Part shown: one piece after another, positions 4,982-5,069 of the stretch
Numbering within the stretch: position 1 is the first letter of the stretch
Layout: each line of letters begins with the position of its first letter
Made by a program: the position numbers and the translations under genes
Origin: Firmicutes bacterium UBA4996
GTDB lineage: Bacteria; Bacillota; Limnochordia; Darwinibacteriales; Darwinibacteriaceae
Assembly: GCA_002396805.1 (NCBI GenBank)
Contig: DGYW01000031.1
Span: 1 to 5,069, forward strand
Direction of reading: 5' to 3'
DNA length: 5,069 nt
The notes under the pieces: generated by a model
Told to the model about the DNA's origin: nothing
What the model saw: the letters and a program-made list of their open reading frames with translations, nothing else
The model's database searches: none

Positions 4982-4999
4982 CTAGAATACCCCTTCTAG
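4982..4999. repeat. Inverted repeat upstream of the DUF1657 gene
   Basis: CTAGAA (4982-4987) and TTCTAG (4994-4999) are perfect inverted arms around a C-rich 6-bp spacer, six bases before the ribosome binding site. It could be an operator or a small leader hairpin. The short arms make chance possible. Confidence 0.5.
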
Positions 5000-5004
5000 G
5001 CAAT

Positions 5005-5037
5005 AAAAAACCATCCATTGATCACTCAATAGATGGT
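5005..5037 (-). terminator. Rho-independent terminator after tRNA-Ser
   Basis: On the minus strand ACCATC (5032-5037) pairs with GATGGT (5010-5015), and ATTG with CAAT inside (5027-5030 with 5017-5020), with one mismatch (5016/5031) and a 6-nt loop. A run of six T's (5005-5010) follows. It lies 11 bases after the tRNA CCA end and would separate the tRNA from the DUF1657 gene. Confidence 0.85.
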
Positions 5038-5048
5038 GCCTAATTCAA

Positions 5049-5069
5049 TGGCGGAGAGAGAGGGATTCG
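5049..5069 (-). tRNA. tRNA-Ser, 3' end only (cut by window edge)
   Basis: On the minus strand the window opens with CGAAT of the T-loop, then CCCTC (T-stem 3' strand), TCTCTCC (acceptor 3' strand), discriminator G and an encoded CCA. This matches the end of Bacillus tRNA-Ser, and G73 is the serine discriminator. A tRNA-Ser also lies upstream of the SRP RNA and dnaX in B. subtilis. The anticodon is outside the window, so isoacceptor and even amino acid are inferred. Confidence 0.85.

Noticed and set aside
1..5069. CRISPR array, insertion sequence, prophage or defence genes
   Set aside because: No spaced direct-repeat array, no transposase or integrase-like protein, and the gene order is an ancestral housekeeping one.

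Overview
The window shows a housekeeping locus of a spore-forming, low-to-moderate G+C Firmicute. The evidence is a Bacillus-type large SRP RNA, a BofA homologue, a DUF1657 protein of the kind found with spore genes, strong GGAGG/GAGGTG ribosome binding sites, and the gene order tRNA-Ser, SRP RNA, dnaX, ebfC (yaaK), recR, yaaL, bofA, which is that of the region near the Bacillus subtilis replication origin. The genus cannot be fixed from this sequence. A deep-branching clostridial or Limnochordia-like lineage would fit, but that is a guess.

Most of the window reads on the minus strand. From right to left it holds: the 3' end of a tRNA-Ser cut by the window edge (5049-5069) with its own terminator; a small DUF1657 gene (4760-4960); a consensus sigma-A promoter whose -35 box lies just after that gene's stop codon; the SRP RNA (about 4451-4720) ending in a U-rich terminator; a leader of about 100 bases; then dnaX, ebfC and recR almost end to end (gaps of 18 and 1 nt); a 110-base gap with a short 10-bp tandem repeat; yaaL/DUF2508 from a TTG start; and bofA behind a good sigma-E-like promoter. 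On the plus strand, convergent with bofA and only 8 bp from it, lies an SRAP-family (YedK/HMCES) gene at 343-1014. Positions 1-342 hold no convincing gene but are rich in inverted repeats.

Functionally the locus combines protein targeting (SRP RNA), replication (DnaX clamp loader), recombination repair (RecR with nucleoid-associated EbfC), abasic-site protection (SRAP) and sporulation control (BofA, perhaps DUF1657). I found no mobile element, CRISPR array or defence system, and no clearly new multi-gene system. The points most worth checking are the sigma-E promoter of bofA, two mutually exclusive pairings in the SRAP upstream region, the SRP RNA 3' end that can pair in two ways, and the DUF1657 gene in the place where B. 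subtilis has tadA.
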